Of a stretch of 64,000 nt of DNA, positions 60,036-64,000 are shown in pieces. Each line of letters begins with the position of its first letter. Position 1 is the first letter of the stretch. Source of the DNA: Novosphingobium sp. CF614. Its GTDB lineage: Bacteria; Pseudomonadota; Alphaproteobacteria; Sphingomonadales; Sphingomonadaceae. The position numbers were made by a program, and so were the translations under genes. The notes under the pieces were generated by a model. The model searched no databases and was not told the origin of the DNA. It saw only the letters and a list, made by a program, of their open reading frames with translations. The DNA lies in assembly GCF_900113255.1 (NCBI RefSeq), contig NZ_FOOR01000012.1, positions 1 through 64,000 on the forward strand, read 5' to 3'.

Positions 60036-61628
60036 GTGACCTACCAGAGCACTATCATCGAAGCCGGCAAGACGATCGGCACCGAGCCCAACTGGAACGG
60101 TATCGAGCCCGAATCGGTCGCCCGCATGCGGCTGCAGAACCGCTTCCGCACCGGCCTCGACATCGCCCGCTACACGGCGCGGATCATGCGCGAAGACATG
60201 GCCGCCTACGATGCCGATCCCGCCCGGTACACCCAGTCGCTGGGTTGCTGGCACGGGTTCATCGGCCAGCAGAAGATCATCAGCATCAAGAAGCACTTCG
60301 GGTCGACGAAGGGCCGTTACCTCTATCTTTCCGGCTGGATGGTCGCCGCCCTGCGCAGCGAGTTCGGGCCCCTGCCCGACCAGTCGATGCACGAGAAGAC
60401 CAGCGTTCCCGCGCTGGTCGAGGAACTCTACACGTTCCTGCGCCAGGCCGACGCCCGCGAATTGGGCATGATGTTCCGCGATCTCGACAAGGCCCGCGCG
60501 GCCGGGGACGAGATGGAGTCCCGGCGCATCGAAAACGCGATCGACACTTACGAAACCCACGTGGTGCCGATCATCGCCGATATCGACGCGGGCTTCGGCA
60601 ATGCCGAGGCGACCTACCTCCTCGCCAAGAAGTTCATCGAGGCGGGCGCCTGCTGCATCCAGATCGAGAACCAGGTCTCGGACGAAAAGCAGTGCGGCCA
60701 CCAGGACGGCAAGGTCACCGTTCCGCATGAGGACTTCATCGCCAAGATCCGCGCGGTGCGTTATGCCTTCATGGAACTCGGCGTCGACGAAGGCCTGATC
60801 GTGGCCCGCACCGACTCGCTGGGCGCCGGCCTCACCAAGCAGATCGCCTATACCCGCGAAGCCGGTGACATCGGCGACCAGTACAACGCGTTCCTCGATT
60901 GCGAGGAAGTCGATACCGGCCGGATCGGGCACGGCGACGTGCTCATCACGCGCGGCGGCAAGCTGATGAAGCCCAGGCGCCTGCCTTCGAACCTCTACCA
61001 GTTCCGTCCGGGAACCGGCGAGGATCGCTGCGTGCTCGATTGCATCCAGTCGCTCCAGAACGGCGCCGACCTGCTGTGGATCGAGACCGAGAAGCCGCAC
61101 ATCGGCCAGATCGGCGGGATGGTCAGCCGCATCCGCGAGGTGATCCCGAACGCCAAGCTGGTGTACAACAACTCGCCCAGCTTCAACTGGACGCTCAACT
61201 TCCGCCAGCAGGTCTACGATGCCTGGACCGCGGAAGGGCGCGCCATGGACCAGTACGACCGGGCGAAGCTGATGAGCGTGGATTACGACGGCACCGACCT
61301 GGCGGCCGAGGCCGACGAGCGCATCCGCACTTTCCAGAAGGACGCGGCGCGCGAGGCGGGCATCTTCCACCATCTCATCACCCTGCCGACCTATCACACC
61401 GCGGCGCTTTCGACCGACAACCTGGCGAAGGAATACTTCGGCGCGGCCGGCATGCTCGGCTACGTCAAGAACGTCCAGCGCCAGGAAATCCGCCAGGGCA
61501 TCGCCTGCGTCAAGCACCAGAACATGGCCGGCTCCGACGTCGGGGACGACCACAAGGAATACTTCGCCGGCGAAGCCGCGCTCAAGGCGGGCGGCGCCCA
61601 CAACACGATGAACCAATTCGCCGCATGA
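60036..61628 (+). CDS. aceA: Isocitrate lyase
   Basis: 530-residue isocitrate lyase, first enzyme of the glyoxylate shunt (isocitrate to succinate plus glyoxylate). The catalytic loop is DEKQCGHQDGK (KQCGH, the variant of the long bacterial type) with the preceding metal site PIIADIDAGFGNAEATY. The start is GTG at 60036 with AAGGAA 9 nt upstream. It is long compared with E. coli AceA (434) because of added loops typical of this subclass. Probably regulated by the divergent RamB-like protein. Confidence 0.96.
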   Translation: MTYQSTIIEAGKTIGTEPNWNGIEPESVARMRLQNRFRTGLDIARYTARIMREDMAAYDADPARYTQSLGCWHGFIGQQKIISIKKHFGSTKGRYLYLSGWMVAALRSEFGPLPDQSMHEKTSVPALVEELYTFLRQADARELGMMFRDLDKARAAGDEMESRRIENAIDTYETHVVPIIADIDAGFGNAEATYLLAKKFIEAGACCIQIENQVSDEKQCGHQDGKVTVPHEDFIAKIRAVRYAFMELGVDEGLIVARTDSLGAGLTKQIAYTREAGDIGDQYNAFLDCEEVDTGRIGHGDVLITRGGKLMKPRRLPSNLYQFRPGTGEDRCVLDCIQSLQNGADLLWIETEKPHIGQIGGMVSRIREVIPNAKLVYNNSPSFNWTLNFRQQVYDAWTAEGRAMDQYDRAKLMSVDYDGTDLAAEADERIRTFQKDAAREAGIFHHLITLPTYHTAALSTDNLAKEYFGAAGMLGYVKNVQRQEIRQGIACVKHQNMAGSDVGDDHKEYFAGEAALKAGGAHNTMNQFAA

Positions 61629-61704
61629 AGCGTTGAAGGAACGCCCGGGGACCGGACCCGGGCGCATAGGGAAGCAACCGGCAGGCAAGGAAAGGAAAGG
61701 TAAC

Positions 61705-61875
61705 ATGACCACGATGACCGCAGAACCGGCCCGCGCGCGCGCGGTGCTCTCGAACGAGGACTTCAAGCTCCTGCAGGAAGCCGTCCTGTTCTACCTCAAG
61801 GCGCACGAGGACGATCCGATCTCGTCGAAGTACTCGAACCTCTATCACCGTCTCGGCAGCGCCGTGAGACGCTGA
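61705..61875 (+). CDS. Small protein downstream of aceA
   Basis: 56-residue ORF with GGAAAGG 4 nt before the ATG. Predominantly helical and charged (SNEDFKLLQEAVLFYLKAHE, SSKYSNLYHRLGSAVRR). Sits 76 bp after aceA and is followed by a strong terminator, so it probably belongs to the aceA transcript. No named family recognised. Confidence 0.65.
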   Translation: MTTMTAEPARARAVLSNEDFKLLQEAVLFYLKAHEDDPISSKYSNLYHRLGSAVRR

Positions 61876-61927
61876 CAGGATCGGCCAGGAGGCCGCCGCC
61901 GCAGGGAATTTCCTGGGGAGGAAAGCT

Positions 61928-61960
61928 TGGCCCGCCGCACATCGGTGCGGCGGGCCATTT
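61928..61960 (+). terminator. Rho-independent terminator after aceA and the small ORF
   Basis: Perfect 13-bp GC-rich stem TGGCCCGCCGCAC/GTGCGGCGGGCCA with a tetraloop ATCG, followed by TTT. Confidence 0.85.
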
Positions 61961-62012
61961 GCGCCTGAAGTGCTTTTCCACCAAGTCTCTCGAAGCAAGG
62001 CTCATACCCCAC

Positions 62013-62110
62013 CTCGTCCTTGCGAGCCGCCGAAGGCGGCGCGGCAATCCAGGGCAGTCCAAAACCGCCCAGGCCGACACTCTGGATTGCTACGGCGGCT
62101 CGAAATGACG
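62013..62110. repeat. Inverted pair of REP-like repeats
   Basis: The first copy at 62013-62053 (CTCGTCCTTGCGAGCCGCCG ... GGCAATCCAGG) and an inverted copy at 62080-62110 (CTCTGGATTGCTACGGCGGC ... AATGACG) face each other. The surrounding 61876-62246 (371 bp) otherwise holds only the terminator at 61928-61960 and no gene. Confidence 0.7.
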
Positions 62111-62246
62111 AAAGCAAGGAGAACAAGGGTTCCGATCGATGGGATCGGGTCTTCCGTCCGTTTACCTTCCGGCACCATCGCCCCCCGGGAAACTGCGCAG
62201 AAATCGATTATTCCGGCGGCAATCCCGAACGGTTAGTTCGGTTCTC

Positions 62247-64000
62247 ATGGGGGACTTGCACGCCAATCCATTCGTCGACCTCTATTCGTGTGTCGCCAAC
62301 CAGCACCGGCCGGACATGATCCTGCTGGCGCTGGCGGCCACCATCCTGGCGGGCGCGACGACCGTTCTCGCGCTTCGCCGCGCCCGCCGGGAGCGAGGCG
62401 TCAACCGATACGTCTGGGGCTCGTTCGCGGGTACGGCACTGGGCGCGGGCGCCTGGGCGGCCCACCATGTCGCCTTGCTGGGCTACCTCGCGGGCGCGCC
62501 GGCAACCTTCATTTTCGACCTCACCCTGATCTCGTTGATACAGATCATTCTCTCGGGGGTGACCGCCACCACGCTGCTGCTTCGCTTTCCCACGCGCGGG
62601 GGGCTGGCCACCGCCAGCCTGTTCTACGGCGGCGGCCTTGCGGTGATGCATTACACGGGCATGGCGGCGATCGGCGTTCCGGCGACGATGCATTGGATTC
62701 CGGCATTCGTCGCCGCGTCGGTCGTCATCGCCATCGTCCTGAGCTATCCCATGCTGGCCCTGGCCTTCTTCCCACGCCGCCGGATCGCGCGGATAGGCGC
62801 GATCGGCTGCTTCAGCCTGCTGGTCATCCTCACCCACATGACCGGCATGACCGCCCTGGAACTCGTGCCCGGCAGGACGATGGCGCGCGGCCTGGTCATT
62901 TCGCCCGGCAATCTCGCCGCCTGGATCGGGGTGGTCAAGCTGGGGCTGTTCTCCACCGGGCTGCTCGTGCTGCTGGCGAACCGCCAGACCCGCGCGGCGC
63001 TGGAGCGGAGCGAACGGCAGTTCTCGATCCTGGTGAAGAACACGTCCGACTACGCCATCTGCATGCTCGACCGCGAAGGCCGCATCTCGCAGTGGAACGC
63101 CGGCGCCAGGCAACTCACCGGCTACGAGGCAGGGCAGGTGATCGGAATGTCGATGGCCTGCCTCTTCACCGTGGAGGATCGCGCCGAGGGACTGCCCGCG
63201 CAGGCGCTCGACACCGCCGCGATCAAGGGCATCTGCAAGGGCCTGTGGATCTGCCGCCGCCGCGACGGCACGCATTTCTGGGCGGACAGCACCATGGAAA
63301 AGGTCTGCGACGAACAGGGCGTGCACACCGGTTTTTCGCTGATTACCCATGACGTCACCCAGATCCGCGAAGCCCAGACCCTCGTCGCCGAGACCTCGCA
63401 GCGCCTGGATACCGCGCTGGAGAACATGCACGAGGGCCTGTGCCTGTTCGACGACGATGACCGCGTGGTCCTGTGCAACTGGCGTTTTCGCGAACTGTGG
63501 AACCTCGATGCATCCAATTGCGCCCCGGGCACCGCGCTCGGCCAGTTGATCGTGGCCGGTTTCATGAACCCGGACGGCCCCGCCTGCGCCGACGGGCATC
63601 TCCGGCAGTTCCGGCATATCCTGGACAACACGCTGGCCGAACAGAACAGCGCCCCGGTCGTCGTGGAACTGGGTGAAAACCGCGTGGTCTCGATCGCCAA
63701 CAGCCCCCTGCCCGAAGGCGGCTGGGTGACGACTTGCACCGACATCACCGAACAGCGCCGCTCCGAAGCCAAGATCGAATACATGGCGCTGCACGATTCG
63801 CTCACCGGATTGCCCAATCGCACCGGCTACTACCGGCGGCTCGACCACGAGATCGAGCAAGCCGCGCAGCACGGCGCGCAAGTGGCCGTGATCGCGATCG
63901 ATCTCGACCGGTTCAAGGAAATCAACGACACCTATGGCCATGCCGCGGGCGACGGGGTGCTCCAGACCATCGCGGAACGCCTCATGGCGAGCAACCGCGA
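62247..64000 (+). CDS. MHYT-PAS-GGDEF signalling protein (3' end outside window)
   Basis: Truncated at the right edge; 584 residues visible from ATG 62247. The N-terminal MHYT membrane sensor has about seven hydrophobic segments, with the His motifs AAHHVALLGY, VMHYTGMAAI and LTHMTGMTAL. Two PAS-like domains follow (about residues 255-375 and 385-500). The last visible part, YMALHDSLTGLPNRTGYYRR then VIAIDLDRFKEINDTYGHAAGDGVL, is the start of a GGDEF domain, so this is probably a diguanylate cyclase, and possibly GGDEF-EAL. The catalytic GGDEF motif lies beyond the window. Confidence 0.92.
   Translation, partial: MGDLHANPFVDLYSCVANQHRPDMILLALAATILAGATTVLALRRARRERGVNRYVWGSFAGTALGAGAWAAHHVALLGYLAGAPATFIFDLTLISLIQIILSGVTATTLLLRFPTRGGLATASLFYGGGLAVMHYTGMAAIGVPATMHWIPAFVAASVVIAIVLSYPMLALAFFPRRRIARIGAIGCFSLLVILTHMTGMTALELVPGRTMARGLVISPGNLAAWIGVVKLGLFSTGLLVLLANRQTRAALERSERQFSILVKNTSDYAICMLDREGRISQWNAGARQLTGYEAGQVIGMSMACLFTVEDRAEGLPAQALDTAAIKGICKGLWICRRRDGTHFWADSTMEKVCDEQGVHTGFSLITHDVTQIREAQTLVAETSQRLDTALENMHEGLCLFDDDDRVVLCNWRFRELWNLDASNCAPGTALGQLIVAGFMNPDGPACADGHLRQFRHILDNTLAEQNSAPVVVELGENRVVSIANSPLPEGGWVTTCTDITEQRRSEAKIEYMALHDSLTGLPNRTGYYRRLDHEIEQAAQHGAQVAVIAIDLDRFKEINDTYGHAAGDGVLQTIAERLMASNR

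Noticed and set aside
62208-63941. 577-residue minus-strand frame at the right end
   Set aside because: Opposite an MHYT-PAS-GGDEF gene whose motifs are unmistakable; the antisense protein has none.

Overview
The window is high-GC DNA with dense, often overlapping genes. Its content points to an alphaproteobacterium of the Sphingomonadales, Novosphingobium-like. Indicators are a SciP-type CtrA inhibitor (DUF1153), a trpF-trpB-trpA-folC cluster, an intracellular PHB depolymerase, a 530-residue KQCGH-type isocitrate lyase, and short REP-like palindromes between genes. This assignment rests on gene content; no rRNA or tRNA gene was seen. Only the last gene is cut by a window edge.

Layout. 1-8232: a surface/periplasm module. 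A HAF-repeat autotransporter (+) faces a minus-strand operon of response regulator, sensor kinase, small secreted protein and secreted TPR-CHAT protease-like protein. 8572-15326: aromatic/aspartate aminotransferase, a polytopic membrane protein, phospholipase D plus folE (overlapping), a lipoprotein, trpF and a small outer-membrane barrel. 15671-25896: trpB-trpA-folC, an AmpG-like permease, RluB-type pseudouridine synthase, rsmD, a secreted Pro/Ala/Gln-rich protein, a UvrD/PcrA helicase and an ICMT-like membrane methyltransferase. 26071-32723: a cobalamin riboswitch followed by seven translationally coupled genes for the late steps of cobalamin synthesis (cobT, cobC-like phosphatase, cobS, Thr-P decarboxylase, cbiB, cobQ, cobU). 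32696-36316: SH3 protein, 2-hydroxyacid dehydrogenase, ammonium transporter, DUF805 protein. 36380-45369: a long minus-strand run including a nitronate monooxygenase-like enzyme, a lipoprotein methyltransferase, prfB, a secreted peroxiredoxin, a stand-alone lipoyl-domain protein, dnaN, fabG, a GxxExxY gene between perfect 25-bp inverted repeats, fabD and LD-carboxypeptidase. 45851-54534: Mur ligase, two unknown overlapping genes, a globin-coupled chemoreceptor, DUF808 protein, flagellin, GST and PHB depolymerase. 54589-64000: tandem-GAF protein, acyl-CoA synthetase, sciP divergent from a PilZ-like gene, a RamB/ScfR-like regulator divergent from isocitrate lyase, and a truncated MHYT-PAS-GGDEF protein.

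How the genes work together. Peptidoglycan recycling is represented three times (AmpG-like permease, LD-carboxypeptidase, MurC/Mpl-like ligase). Storage and C2 metabolism are linked by PHB depolymerase, acyl-CoA synthetase and isocitrate lyase with its regulator. Motility, chemotaxis and cell-cycle signalling are represented by flagellin, the chemoreceptor, SciP, PilZ and a c-di-GMP enzyme.

The two least ordinary loci are the two-component/secreted-CHAT/autotransporter module at the left end and the GxxExxY cassette with perfect inverted repeats between fabD and fabG. All functional statements come from reading motifs and context; no database search was run.
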